DNA of 64,000 bases from Mangrovimicrobium sediminis (GCF_004745945.1 NZ_SRLE01000017.1:62001-126000), one strand, 5' to 3'. Counted from the stretch's first letter, positions 9,116 through 20,890 are shown. Notes: generated from the sequence alone by a model not told the origin. Translations and numbers: made by a program.

Positions 9116-9455
9116 GTCGGCCTTCGATTCGCGGGAAGGTGTAGATCCGGTCCAGGCGCGACTGGCGCGGGACAAAAACGCACCTCGGCTATTCCCGACA
9201 CCGAAAGCCAGCGCTCCGGCAAGACGCGCGACAGTAACCACCGTCCATTATCCGGCCTTACGCGGTCGTCTTTATGAATCTTACGTGAAGCAAGTGTGAC
9301 GACCGGCTGGTGACGCCTCGGCAAGGCACGCCGTACGCCAGGGCCGACACACTGATCTGGCAGCCGTGACCCGCCCGCAACAGGGCCCGACCGAGAACAG
9401 CCGGGCACAAAAAAGGGGGCCGAAGCCCCCTGTATTCGCTGTGACGAGCGGCCGA
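9116..9455. other. Intergenic region, no gene seen
   Basis: These 340 bases hold the likely promoter of the second oxygenase on one side and the pnp terminator on the other. Short overlapping open frames on both strands show no recognisable protein. No repeat or RNA gene was seen. Confidence 0.4.
9409..9430 (-). terminator. Rho-independent terminator after pnp
   Basis: On the minus strand GGGGGC, loop TTCG, GCCCCC is followed by TTTTTT. It lies 26 bases beyond the pnp stop and closes the translation operon. Confidence 0.9.
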
Positions 9456-11579
9456 TCAGTCAGCCGCTTGCTCCGCGGGCTCGCCGGCGTCGGCTTCGTC
9501 ATCCAGCAGTTCCTTGATGGACAGCTTGATGCGACCGCGCTGATCGACGTCGAGGACCTTCACCTGCACCTGCTGGCCTTCGCTCAGGTGGTCGGACACG
9601 TTCTCCACACGCTCGTTGGCGATCTGGGAGATGTGTACCAGGCCATCCTTGCCGGGCAGGATGTTGACGAAGGCGCCGAAGTCCACGATGCGCGCGACGG
9701 TGCCGTTGTAGACGGCGCCGACTTCCGCTTCCGCGGTGATTTCCTGGATCATCTCCAGGGCCTTGTCGCGGGCGGCGGAGTCCTGGCCGAAGATGCGCAC
9801 GGTGCCGTCGTCGTCGATGTCGACGGTGGCGCCGGACTGCTCGGTGATGGAGCGGATGGTAGCGCCGCCCTTACCGATGATGTCGCGGATCTTGTCGGAA
9901 TCGACCTTGATGGTGACCATGGACGGCGCGTTCTCGGAGGTAACCTCACGCGGCTTGTCCAGTACCTGGTTCATCTGGCCGAGGATGTGCAGGCGGGCCT
10001 GCTGGGCCTGTTCCAGGGCGGTCTCCATGATCTGGGCGGTGATGCCCTCGATCTTGATGTCCATCTGCAGGGCGGTGACGCCCTCGGCGGTACCGGCGAC
10101 CTTGAAGTCCATGTCGCCGAGGTGGTCTTCGTCACCCAGGATGTCGGTCAGCACGGCGAACTGGTTGCCGTCCTTGACCAGGCCCATGGCGATACCGGCG
10201 ACCGGCGCCTTCAGCGGCACACCGGCGGCCATCAGTGCCAGCGAGCCGACACACACGGAAGCCATGGAGGATGAACCGTTGGACTCGGTGATCTCGGAGA
10301 CCACGCGCACGGTGTAGGGGAACTCTTCCTCACCCGGCAGCACGGCGGCCAGGCCGCGGCGCGCGAGGCGGCCGTGGCCGGTTTCGCGGCGGCTGGTGAA
10401 GCCCACGCGGCCAGCCTCGCCCACCGAGTAGGGGGGGAAGTTGTAGTGCAGCATGAACGGGTCGCGACGCTCGCCTTCCAGGGCGTCGATGATCTGCGCG
10501 TCACGGGTGGAACCCAGGGTGACGGCGCCGATAGCCTGGGTTTCGCCGCGGGTGAAGAGGGCGGAACCGTGGGCCTTGGCCAGCAGGTCGACTTCGCAGG
10601 CGATGGCGCGCACGGTGCGCGTGTCGCGACCGTCGATGCGCGGCTCGCCGGCCAGGATGCGCTTGCGCACCAGGTTCTTCTCGACTTTCTTGAAGATGTC
10701 CTTCACTTCGTCGGCGCTGGGGCCTTCCTCGCTCGCCAGTGCTGCCACAGCGGCGTCGCGGATCTGGCTGACGCGCTCGTAGCGCGCGGCCTTCTCGGTG
10801 ATGCGGTAGGCTTCGCCGAGGTCGGCCTTGGCCTGTGCTTCAACCGCCGCCAGCAGTTCTTCGTTGACCGCGGGCGCCTGCCATTCCCAGCGCGGCTTGC
10901 CGGCTTCCGCCGCCAGCTCGTTGATCGCCTGAATGACGGTCTGCAGTTCCTGGTGCGCGAACAGCACGGCGCCCAGCATCTGGTCTTCGGTCAGTTCCTT
11001 GGCCTCGGACTCCACCATCAGGACCGCGTCGGCGGTGCCGGCGACGACCATGTCGAGCTTGGACTCTTTCAGCTTCGAGTAGGTGGGGTTCAGCAGGTAG
11101 CCTTCGCTCTCGGTGAAACCGACGCGGGCACCGCCGATCGGGCCGCCGAAAGGTACGCCGGAGATGGCCAGGGCGGCGGAGGTGCCGATCATGGCGGGGA
11201 TATCCGGGTCGATGTCCTTGTCCGCCGACATCACGGTACAAACCACTTGTACCTCATTCATGAAACCATTGGGGAACAGCGGGCGGATAGGACGGTCGAT
11301 CAGGCGCGAAGTCAGGGTCTCCTTCTCACTGGGTCGGGCTTCGCGCTTGAAGAAACCGCCAGGGATCTTGCCTACGGAGTAGGTCTTTTCGATGTAGTGG
11401 ACAGCCAGGGGGAAGAAGTCCTTGCCCGGCTGCGGGGCCTTTTCGGCCACGACGGTACACAGTACCGAGGTGTTCTCGACGGTCACCAGGACCGAACCGG
11501 TCGCCTGGCGGGCGATACGGCCGGTTTCCAGGGTGACGGTCTGACCACCGTACTGGAAAGTTTTAGTTACTGGATTCAC
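9456..11579 (-). CDS. pnp: Polyribonucleotide nucleotidyltransferase (PNPase)
   Basis: The 707-residue protein has the full PNPase layout: two RNase PH domains (about 1-220 and 310-540), a helical linker, a KH domain with [15 protein letters not shown] (about 555-615) and an S1 domain with [17 protein letters not shown] (about 620-690). It degrades RNA 3'-5' with phosphate to release nucleoside diphosphates, acting as a trimer and in the degradosome. It follows rpsO by 60 bases, separated by a hairpin, as in E. coli, where RNase III and PNPase itself control this leader. The acidic C-terminal tail is normal. Confidence 0.98.
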   Translation of the reverse strand: MNPVTKTFQYGGQTVTLETGRIARQATGSVLVTVENTSVLCTVVAEKAPQPGKDFFPLAVHYIEKTYSVGKIPGGFFKREARPSEKETLTSRLIDRPIRPLFPNGFMNEVQVVCTVMSADKDIDPDIPAMIGTSAALAISGVPFGGPIGGARVGFTESEGYLLNPTYSKLKESKLDMVVAGTADAVLMVESEAKELTEDQMLGAVLFAHQELQTVIQAINELAAEAGKPRWEWQAPAVNEELLAAVEAQAKADLGEAYRITEKAARYERVSQIRDAAVAALASEEGPSADEVKDIFKKVEKNLVRKRILAGEPRIDGRDTRTVRAIACEVDLLAKAHGSALFTRGETQAIGAVTLGSTRDAQIIDALEGERRDPFMLHYNFPPYSVGEAGRVGFTSRRETGHGRLARRGLAAVLPGEEEFPYTVRVVSEITESNGSSSMASVCVGSLALMAAGVPLKAPVAGIAMGLVKDGNQFAVLTDILGDEDHLGDMDFKVAGTAEGVTALQMDIKIEGITAQIMETALEQAQQARLHILGQMNQVLDKPREVTSENAPSMVTIKVDSDKIRDIIGKGGATIRSITEQSGATVDIDDDGTVRIFGQDSAARDKALEMIQEITAEAEVGAVYNGTVARIVDFGAFVNILPGKDGLVHISQIANERVENVSDHLSEGQQVQVKVLDVDQRGRIKLSIKELLDDEADAGEPAEQAAD

Positions 11580-11607
11580 TCTTTTTCTCCAATTCCAATA
11601 ATGACAA

Positions 11608-11626
11608 CCGGGGGCATGGCCCCCGG
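11608..11626 (-). terminator. GC hairpin between rpsO and pnp
   Basis: CCGGGGGC (11608-11615) and GCCCCCGG (11619-11626) pair perfectly around a three-base loop in the rpsO-pnp gap. There is no T-run. It sits where E. coli has the rpsO terminator and RNase III processing region, so partial termination or 3'-end protection is likely. Confidence 0.6.
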
Positions 11627-11639
11627 TGGTTCAAGCAGC

Positions 11640-11909
11640 TTAGCGGCGCAGACCCAGACGCTTGATCAGGTCGCTGTAACGCGCGACATCCTTGCGCTTC
11701 AGGTAGTCCAGCAGTTTGCGGCGCTGGTTGACCATGCGGATCAGGCCGCGACGTGAGTGGTGGTCGCCCTTGTGCTGCTGGAAGTGTCCCTGCAGCTGGT
11801 CGATATTCGCTGACAACAGCGCGACCTGTACTTCGGGGGAACCGGTATCGCCCTCACCTGTCTGGTACTCTTTGACGATTGCTGCTTTTTGCTCAGCGTT
11901 CAAAGCCAT
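11640..11909 (-). CDS. rpsO: 30S ribosomal protein S15
   Basis: This is an 89-residue, full-length S15 with the central helix motif INQLQG-like (here [20 protein letters not shown]) and the C-terminal [13 protein letters not shown]15 is a primary binder of 16S rRNA that organises the platform of the small subunit. AGGAAA lies before the ATG. The 219-base gap upstream to truB contains a hairpin (GGGCGG/CCGCCC at 11939-11954) close to the start, which could be part of an S15 autoregulatory leader; that last point is inference. Confidence 0.98.
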   Translation of the reverse strand: MALNAEQKAAIVKEYQTGEGDTGSPEVQVALLSANIDQLQGHFQQHKGDHHSRRGLIRMVNQRRKLLDYLKRKDVARYSDLIKRLGLRR

Positions 11910-12128
11910 TTTTCATTTCCTCTTACGTAATCTGCCCGGGGCGGCACACCGCCCGCGTTAATGAAAGAGCCTGTCCGTGCAGATTGACAGACAGGTTCGC
12001 GCCACCCAACGGTGGCTGTACTGCGGCACGGCCAGCGACGTCCTGTCGCCCACCGCACACGCCCCCTGTGGGAGCACACCTGGCCGAGGGCCAGTGGCAG
12101 CGCTTCCTGCGCCGCCGGCGAGCCGCTG

Positions 12129-13055
12129 TCAGCGACTCACCACCAGTCGACGGGGCGCCACGCGCCCGTCGTCCAAGATTTCCCCTACCCCGAGGAATTC
12201 GCCGCTTTCCAGGGCGACGCGCACAATACCATTGCACGGTGCATTTGGCACCAGCACCGGCTGGCCCTGGCGCAGGTAGAATCCGCCGGATTCCGTCAGG
12301 CGTACCAGGGGCAAAGCATCCAACGCGGTGTCGGCGGGCAGCAGCAGGCCGTCCATCCGCGCCAGTTCGTCATTCTGTTTCAGGCTCTCCAGGGTCTGCA
12401 GGGTAACCGCGTCCTGCAGGCCGAACGGCCCGGCCTGGGTGCGGCGCAGGGCGCCGACATGGGCGCCGCAACCGAGCACCTTGCCGAGGTCTTCGGCCAG
12501 GGAGCGCACATACGTCCCTTTGCTGCACTCCAGGTAGATGTCCGCCTCGGGTTTCGGACCTGCGCGAAACGCGCGCAGTTCCAGCCGCTTGATCTCTACC
12601 CGCCGCGCCTCGCGCTCCACCTCGATGCCCTGGCGCGCCAGCTTGTACAGCGGCTGGCCGTCGCGCTTGATCGCCGAGTACATCGACGGCACCTGCTCGA
12701 TCTCGCCCTCGAAGCCGCGCAGGGCTGTGGCGACATCCGACTCGGTGAGATCGCTGGCGTCGCGCTCCTCGAGCAACTCGCCATCGGCATCGCCGGTGGC
12801 AGTAGTGGCACCCATTATTACGGTGCTGGCATAGGCCTTGTCGGCGTCCAGCAGGTACTGGGAAAACTTCGTCGCCTCGCCGAAACACAGCGGCAGTACG
12901 CCGGTGGCCAGCGGGTCCAGGCTGCCGGTGTGGCCCGCCTTGGCCGCAAAAAACAGGCGCTTGGCGATCTGCAACGCCTGGTTGGAGCTCATGCCCGAGG
13001 GCTTGTCCAACACCAGGATACCGTCTATCGGCCGCCCCTTGCGTCGCCGCGCCAC
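12129..13055 (-). CDS. truB: tRNA pseudouridine(55) synthase
   Basis: At 308 residues this is a normal Tru[17 protein letters not shown] (about residues 40-55) holds the catalytic Asp, and the opening [13 protein letters not shown] is typical. The C-terminal part matches the PUA-like extension. It makes pseudouridine 55 in the T-arm of tRNAs. It starts four bases after the rbfA stop, in the standard operon position. Confidence 0.97.
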   Translation of the reverse strand: MARRRKGRPIDGILVLDKPSGMSSNQALQIAKRLFFAAKAGHTGSLDPLATGVLPLCFGEATKFSQYLLDADKAYASTVIMGATTATGDADGELLEERDASDLTESDVATALRGFEGEIEQVPSMYSAIKRDGQPLYKLARQGIEVEREARRVEIKRLELRAFRAGPKPEADIYLECSKGTYVRSLAEDLGKVLGCGAHVGALRRTQAGPFGLQDAVTLQTLESLKQNDELARMDGLLLPADTALDALPLVRLTESGGFYLRQGQPVLVPNAPCNGIVRVALESGEFLGVGEILDDGRVAPRRLVVSR

Positions 13056-13058
13056 GGG

Positions 13059-13457
13059 CTACTGGTCCTCCGCCGGGTCGTCGCGCAGGCCCAGTTCGCG
13101 GTCGGCATCGGCGGCCTTGCGAATCAGCGCTTCCATCTCGCGGCCGCGACCCACGCTGCTGTCGAAATAGAAACGCAGTTGCGGCACGCTGCGCATGGTG
13201 CTGTCGCGGGACAGCTGGCTGCGCAGGAAACCGGCCATGCCGTTGAGCACCTCGGTGACCTTCTCTGCCTCGGCGGCGGAGTCCGCACCGAGCAGCGTGT
13301 AATACACCTTGGCGTGACCGAGGTCGCGGCTGACCTGGACACCGGTCACGCTGACCATACCGACCCGCGGGTCGCGCACCTCGCGCTGCAACAGCACCGC
13401 GAGCTCGCGCTGCAGGTGATCCGCCACGCGCTGGGTGCGGGAAAATTCCCTGGCCAT
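13059..13457 (-). CDS. rbfA: Ribosome-binding factor A
   Basis: This 132-residue KH-like protein has the RbfA opening REFSRTQRVADHLQREL and the segment DLGHAKVYYTLLG. It binds the 30S subunit near helix 1 of 16S rRNA during late maturation and cold adaptation. It sits 15 bases after infB and 3 bases before truB, as in related bacteria. Length and sequence are ordinary. Confidence 0.97.
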   Translation of the reverse strand: MAREFSRTQRVADHLQRELAVLLQREVRDPRVGMVSVTGVQVSRDLGHAKVYYTLLGADSAAEAEKVTEVLNGMAGFLRSQLSRDSTMRSVPQLRFYFDSSVGRGREMEALIRKAADADRELGLRDDPAEDQ

Positions 13458-13472
13458 TGCAGCACCGCCCCC

Positions 13473-16160
13473 TTACAGGGAGCGGGCGACCTCCTTCACT
13501 TCGTACACTTCGATCAGGTCGCCGACCTTCACGTCGTTGTAGTTCTTCACGCCGATACCGCACTCCATGCCGTTGCGCACTTCGCTGGCATCGTCCTTGA
13601 AGCGGCGCAGGGATTCCAGCTCGCCCTCGTAGACCACCACGTTGTCGCGCAGCACGCGGATCGGGCGCGAGCGGTACACGGTACCCTCGGTGACCATACA
13701 GCCGGCGATGTCGCCGAACTTCGGCGAGCGGAAGACGTCGCGCACTTCGGCGATACCGAGGATTTCCTCGCGCATCTCCGGCGCCAGCATGCCGGACAGG
13801 GCCGACTTGACGTCGTCGATCAGGTCGTAGATCACGTTGTAGTAACGCAGGTCCACGCCCTCGTTCTCGATCAGCTTGCGCGCGGCGTTGTCGGCACGCA
13901 CGTTGAAACCGAAGACCACGGCACCGGCGGTAATCGCCAGGTTGACGTCTGTCTCGGCGATACCGCCGACACCGCTGGAGACGATGTTGACCTGCACCTC
14001 GTCGTTGCCGAGGTCGAGCAGTGCAGACTGTATCGCTTCCAGCGAACCGCGCACATCGGCCTTGACCACCACGTTGAGCGTCTTCTTCTCGCCCGCGGCC
14101 ATGCTCTCGAACATGTTGTCCAGCTTGGCGGCCTGCTGCCGCGCCAGCTTGGTATCGCGGCTCTTCTCCTGGCGGAAATCGGCGATGTCGCGCGCGCGCT
14201 TCTCGCTCTCCACCGCGGCGAAGGGGTCGCCGGCGTCGGGCGTGCCGTCGAGGCCGAGGATCTCTACCGGGATGGAGGGGCCGGCCTCTTCGATCGGCTG
14301 GCCGTTCTCGTCGAGCATGGCGCGCACACGGCCGTACTGCAGGCCGGCGAGCACGATGTCGCCGCGGCGCAGGGTACCGGTCTGCACCAGCAGCGAGGCC
14401 ACCGGGCCGCGGCCCTTGTCCAGGCGCGATTCCAGCACGATACCCTGGGCGGGCACATCGCGCGGCGCCTGCAATTCGAGCAGTTCGGACTGCAGCAGCA
14501 CCGCTTCCAGCAGCGCGTCGACGCCTTCGCCGGTGTGCGCGGAAACCGGGATGAACTGGGTATCACCGCCCCACTCTTCAGGGATGACTTCCTTGGCGGA
14601 CAATTCGTTCTTGACGCGGTCCGGATCGGCGCCTTCCTTGTCCATCTTGTTGATGGCGACGATCAGCGGCACGCCGGCGGCGCGCGCGTGCTGCACCGCT
14701 TCCTCGGTCTGCGGCATGACGCCGTCGTCCGCGGCCACCACCAGGATCACGATGTCGGTACTCTTGGCACCGCGGGCGCGCATCGCGGTAAACGCCGCGT
14801 GGCCGGGGGTGTCCAGGAAGGAGATCATGCCGTGGTCGGTCTGTACGTGGTACGCGCCGATGTGCTGGGTAATACCGCCGGCCTCGCCCGAGGCGACATG
14901 GCTCTTGCGGATGTAGTCCAGCAGCGAGGTCTTGCCGTGGTCGACGTGACCCATCACCGTCACTACCGGGGCGCGCGGCTCCGGGGTGCCTTCGCCGGTG
15001 TGCGCGGCGAGGGATTCCTCGAGGCTCTCTTCCAGCGCGTCGGCGCTGACCAGCCGCGGCCGGTGGCCCAGTTCCTCGACCACCAGGGTCGCGGTGTCCT
15101 GGTCCAGGATCTGGTTGATGGTCGCCATGACGCCGAGCTTCATCAGCTCCTTGATCACCACGCTGGCCTTCACCGCCATCTGCTGGGACAGGTCGCCCAC
15201 AGAGATAGCTTCAGGCAGCTCTACCTCGATCACCTTGCGTTCTGTCGGCATCTCGAATCCGTGTCGGGTGTGCTCTTCATGGGTGGCGCGCATCTTCTTG
15301 CGACCGCCGCGACGGCGTGAGTAGCCGGTCTCGGCGCGGTCCAGGTCGGACAGCGACAGGTTGTGGCCGCGGTGCTTGCCACGACCCAGCGGTTCGGCGC
15401 GGTCGAGTCGACCGTGCTTCTTGCGCTTCGGCGAGCTGTCATCGGCGGCGCCGGCCGGGGGCGCATCGTGCAGGCGCTTGGGCCGCTTGATGGTTTCCTT
15501 GGCCTTGTCGACCTTGTCGGTGCGCTCTTCGGCCTGGGAGCGCTTGCGCTCCTCCTCTTCGCGCTTGCGCGCCTCCATGGCGGCCTTGCGCGCGGCGGCC
15601 TCTTCCTCTTCCTGCTTCTTGCGGCGCGCGGCGGCGCGCTGGCGCAGGATTTCCGGGTCCATGTCGGCGGGGTCTTCGACGACTTCCGGCTCGGGTTCAG
15701 GCACGAACTCGGGCTCCGGCGCCACCTCGGCGACCACCGGCTCCTCGACCACCGGCTCGGGTGCGGCAGCCTCTGCCTCGACAGCCGGGGCAACCGCGAC
15801 CTCCTCGGCCTCGGTCTCAAGCGCCACGTCGTCGGCCTGCGCCTCGCCTTCCAATGCGGCGGGATCGCGCTTGACGTAGGTGCGCTTCTTGCGCACTTCC
15901 ACGTTGACGGTTTTCTTGCCCTGCGAACCCGAGGTCTTCAGCGTGCTGATGGTCTTGCGCTTCAGGGTGATGCGCTTGGGCTGTTCGGTGGACTCACCGT
16001 GACTGCGCTTGAGGTAGGCGAGCAGCGTCTGCTTGTCCTCGTCAGATACGGCTTCTCCCGCGCTGGTGTGGGGCAGCCCCGCCTCTTTCATCTGCGTGAG
16101 CAGACGTTCGGCGGATGCACCCACGACTTCTGCGAGTTGCCGTACTGTCACTTGCGCCAT
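13473..16160 (-). CDS. infB: Translation initiation factor IF-2
   Basis: I start it at ATG 16160 with AGGAGA seven bases upstream; the frame runs 24 codons further without good signals. The 895 residues begin with IF2-N ([20 protein letters not shown]). A long Glu/Ala/Lys/Arg-rich linker (about 90-270) and a second IF2-N domain follow. The G domain has [14 protein letters not shown] (about 405), DTPGHAAF and [10 protein letters not shown], with the IF2 C-terminal domains at the end. It is the GTPase that brings fMet-tRNA to the 30S subunit. In-frame starts inside the linker region could give shorter isoforms as in E. coli, but I cannot confirm one. Confidence 0.98.
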   Translation of the reverse strand: MAQVTVRQLAEVVGASAERLLTQMKEAGLPHTSAGEAVSDEDKQTLLAYLKRSHGESTEQPKRITLKRKTISTLKTSGSQGKKTVNVEVRKKRTYVKRDPAALEGEAQADDVALETEAEEVAVAPAVEAEAAAPEPVVEEPVVAEVAPEPEFVPEPEPEVVEDPADMDPEILRQRAAARRKKQEEEEAAARKAAMEARKREEEERKRSQAEERTDKVDKAKETIKRPKRLHDAPPAGAADDSSPKRKKHGRLDRAEPLGRGKHRGHNLSLSDLDRAETGYSRRRGGRKKMRATHEEHTRHGFEMPTERKVIEVELPEAISVGDLSQQMAVKASVVIKELMKLGVMATINQILDQDTATLVVEELGHRPRLVSADALEESLEESLAAHTGEGTPEPRAPVVTVMGHVDHGKTSLLDYIRKSHVASGEAGGITQHIGAYHVQTDHGMISFLDTPGHAAFTAMRARGAKSTDIVILVVAADDGVMPQTEEAVQHARAAGVPLIVAINKMDKEGADPDRVKNELSAKEVIPEEWGGDTQFIPVSAHTGEGVDALLEAVLLQSELLELQAPRDVPAQGIVLESRLDKGRGPVASLLVQTGTLRRGDIVLAGLQYGRVRAMLDENGQPIEEAGPSIPVEILGLDGTPDAGDPFAAVESEKRARDIADFRQEKSRDTKLARQQAAKLDNMFESMAAGEKKTLNVVVKADVRGSLEAIQSALLDLGNDEVQVNIVSSGVGGIAETDVNLAITAGAVVFGFNVRADNAARKLIENEGVDLRYYNVIYDLIDDVKSALSGMLAPEMREEILGIAEVRDVFRSPKFGDIAGCMVTEGTVYRSRPIRVLRDNVVVYEGELESLRRFKDDASEVRNGMECGIGVKNYNDVKVGDLIEVYEVKEVARSL

Positions 16161-16212
16161 GCTATGTTCTCCTGGATCCCTGTTCCCGTTCGTCTGCCTC
16201 ACCGCAGCTGGC

Positions 16213-17706
16213 TCAGTTGCCGGCCTCGGCAAACCAGGGTTCGCGCGCGGTCATGATCAGTTGTCCGGCGCGTTCTTCAGTCATGTCTTCGATATCGATG
16301 AGGTCCTCGATGCTCTGCTCGGCGAGGTCCTCCATGGTCACGATGCCGCGGCTGGCCAGCAGGAAGGCCAGGTGGCGGTCCATGCCTTCCATATTGAGCA
16401 GGTCATCGGCGGGCTCGTTAGCGCCCAGCTGCTCCTCGGAGGCGATGGCCTGGGTGAGCAGGGCGTCCTTGGCGCGGGCGCGCAGCTCCTCGGCGATATC
16501 CTCGTCGAAGCCCTCGATCGCGGTCATCTCCTCCAGCGGCACATAGGCCACTTCCTCGAGGGTAGTGAAGCCCTCTTCCACCAGGATCTCGGCGACCTCT
16601 TCGTCCACGTCCAGCTGCTCGCAGAATACGCCGATGATCTGGCCGGTCTCGGCCTCGTGCTTGGCGGCGGCGTCTTCCAGGCTCATCACGTTGATGGTCC
16701 ACTGGGTCAGCTCGCTGGCCAGGCGCACGTTCTGGCCGGAGCGGCCGATGGCCTGGGCCAGGTTGTCCTCGGACACGGCGACATCCATGGTGCCGGAGTC
16801 TTCATCGACCACGATGGACTCGACTTCCGCCGGCGCCATGGCGTTGATCACCAGCTGCGCCGGGTTGTCGTCCCACAGCACGATGTCCACGCGCTCGTTG
16901 TCCAGTTCGTTGGAGACCGCCTGCACGCGCGAGCCGCGCATACCGACACAGGCGCCGACCGGGTCGATGCGCTGGTCGTTGGTCTTCACCGCGATCTTGG
17001 CGCGCGAACCCGGGTCGCGGGCGGCGGCGCGGATCTGGATCACGCCCTCGGAAATTTCCGGTACCTCGATCTTGAACAGCTCGATCAGCATTTCCGGGCA
17101 GGCGCGGCTGAGGATCAGCTGCGGGCCGCGGGATTCAGTGCTGATTTCCTTGAGAATCGCGCGCACGCGATCGTTGACGCGGAAGGTCTCGCGGCCGACC
17201 AGCTCACCGCGCGGCAGCAGGCCCTCGGCGTTGTTGCCCAGGTCCACGATGATGTTGTCGCGGGTGACTTTCTTCACCGAGCCGGCGACCAGTTCGCCGA
17301 CGCGGTCCATGTACTGTTCCACCACCTGGGCGCGCTCGGCGTCGCGTACGCGCTGCACGATCACCTGCTTGGCGGTCTGTGCGGCGATACGGCCAAAGCC
17401 GACGTTCTCCACGACTTCCTCGTAGATGTCGCCGGGCTTCAGGCTTTCGTCTTTCTCGGCGGCTTCCTCGGTGGTGAACTGGGTACCGAGCAGGGCGAGT
17501 TCGTCATCGGGCACGACCAGCCAGCGACGCTTGGTGACGTAGTCGCCACTCTTGCGGTCGATGGTCACCTCGATGTCTGAATCCTCTTCGTAGCGTTTCT
17601 TGGTCGCCGTCGCCAGGGCGAGTTCGATCGCCTCGAAGATGATGTCCTCGGACACCCCTTTCTCGTTGGAGACCGCTTCCGCTACCAGCAGAATTTCCTT
17701 GTTCAT
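16213..17706 (-). CDS. nusA: Transcription termination/antitermination factor NusA
   Basis: This 497-residue protein has the NusA N-terminal RNA-polymerase-binding domain, an S1 domain (about 135-200), two KH domains ([33 protein letters not shown]) and two C-terminal acidic repeats as in E. coli. NusA modulates pausing, termination and antitermination. It begins 28 bases after rimP and ends 52 bases before infB. Nothing unusual is seen. Confidence 0.98.
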   Translation of the reverse strand: MNKEILLVAEAVSNEKGVSEDIIFEAIELALATATKKRYEEDSDIEVTIDRKSGDYVTKRRWLVVPDDELALLGTQFTTEEAAEKDESLKPGDIYEEVVENVGFGRIAAQTAKQVIVQRVRDAERAQVVEQYMDRVGELVAGSVKKVTRDNIIVDLGNNAEGLLPRGELVGRETFRVNDRVRAILKEISTESRGPQLILSRACPEMLIELFKIEVPEISEGVIQIRAAARDPGSRAKIAVKTNDQRIDPVGACVGMRGSRVQAVSNELDNERVDIVLWDDNPAQLVINAMAPAEVESIVVDEDSGTMDVAVSEDNLAQAIGRSGQNVRLASELTQWTINVMSLEDAAAKHEAETGQIIGVFCEQLDVDEEVAEILVEEGFTTLEEVAYVPLEEMTAIEGFDEDIAEELRARAKDALLTQAIASEEQLGANEPADDLLNMEGMDRHLAFLLASRGIVTMEDLAEQSIEDLIDIEDMTEERAGQLIMTAREPWFAEAGN

Positions 17707-17734
17707 CTATCGCCTCGCCAGTTCTCAGGCCGCA

Positions 17735-18190
17735 TCAGGTGCGGGGTCGAATGCGCGCCTTCTCGATCACGCCGTGAGGGAGCAGGTACTCGTGGTCGTC
17801 CACCTGGATCACCACGTCACCTTCCTCGATACCTTTCAAAATTCCCCTGAACTTGCGTCGCCCCTCGAAAGGGCTGCGCAGGCGCAGGTCCAGTTCCTCC
17901 CCGACATAGGCAGGGTACTGCTCGAGTTTGAACAGCAATCGGTCCATGCCCGGCGAGGACACCTCCAGGGTGTACTCCCCCGGGATGGGGTCTTCCACGT
18001 CGAGCAGGCCGCTGGCCTGCTCGCTGACCGCCGCGCAGTCGTCGACGGAAATACCGTTTTCGGCGTCGATAAAGATGCGCAGCACGCTGTGCTTGCCCTG
18101 GGACAGGAACTCAACGCCCCACAGCTCATAGCCCATCGCCTCGACGGTGGGCTCAAGCAACTGCTGAATCTGCTGCGCCTTGCTCGACAC
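17735..18190 (-). CDS. rimP: Ribosome maturation factor RimP
   Basis: I start this at GTG 18190, giving 151 residues; the opening [20 protein letters not shown] then lines up without gaps with the start of E. coli RimP. A TTG at 18208 would add six residues but has no ribosome-binding site and lies next to the tRNA terminator. GGAG lies twelve bases before the GTG. Core motifs [17 protein letters not shown] and [13 protein letters not shown] identify the family. RimP assists 30S maturation. It is the first protein gene of the operon, reached by reading through the tRNA terminator. Confidence 0.95.
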   Translation of the reverse strand: MSSKAQQIQQLLEPTVEAMGYELWGVEFLSQGKHSVLRIFIDAENGISVDDCAAVSEQASGLLDVEDPIPGEYTLEVSSPGMDRLLFKLEQYPAYVGEELDLRLRSPFEGRRKFRGILKGIEEGDVVIQVDDHEYLLPHGVIEKARIRPRT

Positions 18191-18212
18191 GCCGACACGA
18201 ATCTCCAAGTAC

Positions 18213-18238
18213 GAAAAAGCCCCAATAAAGGGGCTTTT
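18213..18238 (-). terminator. Intrinsic terminator between tRNA-fMet and rimP
   Basis: On the minus strand GCCCC, a six-base loop and GGGGC are followed by TTTTT. It lies 40 bases after the tRNA end and 23 bases before rimP, so it would release tRNA transcripts while letting a fraction pass into the operon. Confidence 0.85.
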
Positions 18239-18277
18239 CGGTAAACGTCGCTGGTCTTCGGAGCTGGCGACGTAAGT

Positions 18278-18354
<77 letters not shown>

Positions 18355-18828
18355 TCAAAACTGCCTCGATGTGAAAGCCCCTCGGCAATCACTTCAGGAG
18401 CTGGCACTGCCAGACCCCAAATTCGAGGGTGTGCATTATAGGTAGCACCCCCCTGTCGGTCAACCGGGCAAAACCAACTATTTTTGCCCGCGGGCGTGAC
18501 TTGCGCCCATCGCTTCCCCTAAGGTTACTTTGAAGCGGGTTTTCGCGCGCAATCGGGGCCGCGCAGGCTTTGCTGCGCGGCGCCAGCCGCCGGGAAAATG
18601 GGTGTAAACCGGCGGGCATGGCCGCCGCAGCGGAACTCCATGCAGGGACAAGGACAAGGGACAGGAGGCTCGGTTCGAACATTCTCGCATTCACTGGCGG
18701 CAGTCCATTTCCGTTGCCGGTCACGCTGGCAGTACTGTGCGCCGACGACGATTACCGCTTCAGTCAGGCGGGCAGGCGGGTGCGGCGAGAAGCGCAGCAC
18801 CCGGCGCCCCCCGATGCTTTCCTGAAGA
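18355..18828. other. Intergenic region with the tRNA/rimP promoter
   Basis: Apart from the promoter at 18435-18463, these 474 bases hold nothing I can assign. Several open frames overlap on both strands without recognisable protein character. The acyltransferase promoter should lie in the right-hand part, but no clear -35/-10 pair is seen. Confidence 0.4.
18435..18463 (-). promoter_or_regulatory. Sigma-70 promoter of the tRNA-fMet/rimP operon
   Basis: On the minus strand TTGACC (18463-18458) and TATAAT (18440-18435) are separated by exactly 17 bases. The predicted start lies about 75 bases before the tRNA. The near-consensus boxes suit a strong stable-RNA and translation-operon promoter. Confidence 0.88.
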
Positions 18829-20748
18829 ATGACCGCCCCGATTAGCCTTGCCGCGAGGACGGCCACCAGCGGATTCCTGCCCGAGCTCGAGGGTATGCGT
18901 GCGCTGGCGGTACTCGCCGTGCTCCTGTTCCACCTCGGTGTGACGGGCATCCCGGGGGGCTACCTGGGCGTCGACCTGTTCTTCGTAATTTCCGGCTTTA
19001 TCATCAGCCGCAACCTGATCCACGACATCCGCGGCGACGGCCTGGGCCTCGGCAAGTTTTACCTGCGCCGCTTCCGGCGCATCGTGCCCGCCCTGGCAGT
19101 GACCATCCTGTGCACGCTGGCCGCGGGCTGGTACCTGCTGCCGCCGGCCCAGCTGGCGGACACCTCACTCGCCGCAGCCTACAGCCTGCTCTCCGTGGGC
19201 AACTTTCATTTCTGGATGGACGCTGGCTATTTCGCGCCAGCGGCGCAGTCGCAGCCGTTGCTGCACACCTGGTCCCTGGGCGTGGAGGAGCAGTTTTACC
19301 TGTTCTGGCCGGCCCTGTTGCTGCTCTTCCGGCGCCATATGTTGTGGCTGGTAGGGGTGCTGCTGGCGGCCTCCGCCACACTGTCGCTGGCCATGCCCGC
19401 AGAGCAGGCGCACTCGGTGTTCTACATGCTGCCGTTCCGGGTCCACCAATTCATGGCCGGGGCGCTGGTGGCGCTGCTGGTACTGCGCGTACCCTGGGGC
19501 GTGGGCGCGGCCATCAGTCTCGCCGCCACCTGTGCCTTCCTCGCGCTGTCCGCCGCGTGCGACGAGGCCAGCGACCCGGCGGCCACCGCCCTCTCGGCGA
19601 GCGCTGTGGGCCTGCTGCTGGTCGCCAGCCAGGGTAACCGCCTGTCCCGCGCCATCTACGCCAACCGGGTCATGCTGTGGATCGGCCGGCGCTCCTACGC
19701 GCTGTACCTGGTGCACTGGCCGATCATCGTGTACTACCAGTACAGCCGGAATTTCGTTGCGCCCGACGGCGGTGAGCAACTGACGCTGGCCGCGGTCACG
19801 CTTGTCGCGGGCGCCGTATTGCACGAACTTGTCGAGAAACCGTTTCGCTATTCCAGCGCACGCAGCGGCGCTTGGCAGCAGCTGGCTGCGCCAGTGACCG
19901 CGTGCCTGGTGGTCGCTGGCGTGGCGCTGGCAATGGTCTGGTGGCGAGGCGACGGTTATCCCTCACGCTATGCGTCGCAGTACGGGAATGTCGAACTCGC
20001 CGCTCTCCAGGGGCGCAGGGAGCGGCGCGAGGCTATCCGCACCGGGCGCTGCAACCTGAAAGAGGATACTGACTTCGAGGACTACGACCGCGGCCATTGC
20101 GCCAGCCCGGTGCCCGGTGAACGCAACGTCCTGGTGATAGGCGACAGTCTCGCCGCAGATACCTATGTGATGCTGTCCGTCGCCTACCCAGAGATCCATT
20201 TCCTGCAGGCGACAGCGGGCGGCTGCGGCCCGCTGCTGGAACTGGTCGAGCACAAGTACGACAACTGCCAGCGGCTGAATGCCCTGCGCCTGAACGAGTT
20301 GGTATTCCAACCACTGGATCTCGTCGTGGTAGCGGCACTCTGGAAGGAACAGAACCTCGAGAACCTGGTCGCGACCCTGGCCCACCTGCAAACCTCCGGC
20401 AACGCGATCGCCGTCTTCGGACCGCGCATCACCTTCCCGGCAAAGGTACCTATCCTGCTTAACGGCGCACGCGACGAACCCGACCCCAACCGCGCAGTCG
20501 CCGCCTCGGCGGACCGCCACCCCGAACTGCTGCAGGCCATGCGGGAGGCACTGCCTGTCGACGTGCCGGTGATCGACATCGCCTCGATCCAGTGCCCGGC
20601 GCACTGTGACGTCATCCTCGGTGGCGAACTGCTGTATATCGACCACCACCACTTCTCCCCCGAGGGCGCCCGCCTGATGGCGCAGCGCCTGCGCGCCAGC
20701 CTCGACCTCTCTGCCCTGATGCGGCCACCCGCCGGGCAGCGCAATTGA
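18829..20748 (+). CDS. OafA/YrhL-type acyltransferase with SGNH domain
   Basis: This 639-residue protein has an N-terminal acyltransferase-3 membrane domain (about 15-370) opening with LPELEGMRALAVLAVLLFHL, whose RALAVLAVLLFH carries the catalytic His, and GYLGVDLFFVISGFII. The C-terminal part (about 420-635) is an SGNH-type domain with VIGDSLAADTY and DHHHFSPEGARLM (Asp/His of the triad). Such proteins acetylate cell-surface polysaccharide from the cytoplasmic membrane. It stands alone on the plus strand between two tRNA genes that are usually adjacent, so it looks like a local insertion. The glycan substrate is unknown. Confidence 0.9.
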   Translation: MTAPISLAARTATSGFLPELEGMRALAVLAVLLFHLGVTGIPGGYLGVDLFFVISGFIISRNLIHDIRGDGLGLGKFYLRRFRRIVPALAVTILCTLAAGWYLLPPAQLADTSLAAAYSLLSVGNFHFWMDAGYFAPAAQSQPLLHTWSLGVEEQFYLFWPALLLLFRRHMLWLVGVLLAASATLSLAMPAEQAHSVFYMLPFRVHQFMAGALVALLVLRVPWGVGAAISLAATCAFLALSAACDEASDPAATALSASAVGLLLVASQGNRLSRAIYANRVMLWIGRRSYALYLVHWPIIVYYQYSRNFVAPDGGEQLTLAAVTLVAGAVLHELVEKPFRYSSARSGAWQQLAAPVTACLVVAGVALAMVWWRGDGYPSRYASQYGNVELAALQGRRERREAIRTGRCNLKEDTDFEDYDRGHCASPVPGERNVLVIGDSLAADTYVMLSVAYPEIHFLQATAGGCGPLLELVEHKYDNCQRLNALRLNELVFQPLDLVVVAALWKEQNLENLVATLAHLQTSGNAIAVFGPRITFPAKVPILLNGARDEPDPNRAVAASADRHPELLQAMREALPVDVPVIDIASIQCPAHCDVILGGELLYIDHHHFSPEGARLMAQRLRASLDLSALMRPPAGQRN

Positions 20749-20890
20749 ACCGCGCTCTGGGCCTCATGCAGCCCGCGCCCGGGTAGTAAAAATGTGCACA
20801 ATCTCCCGGAATGAGGTGGTGAAAGCCCCGCATCGACAGGCGCGCTGCTAGAATCAGGACCATTTCGTACCAATTCCGGGAAAGCCAGAA

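Noticed and set aside
12012-15320. Very long plus-strand open frame opposite truB-rbfA-infB
   Set aside because: It is antisense to three certain genes; high GC removes stops on the other strand. No recognisable domain.
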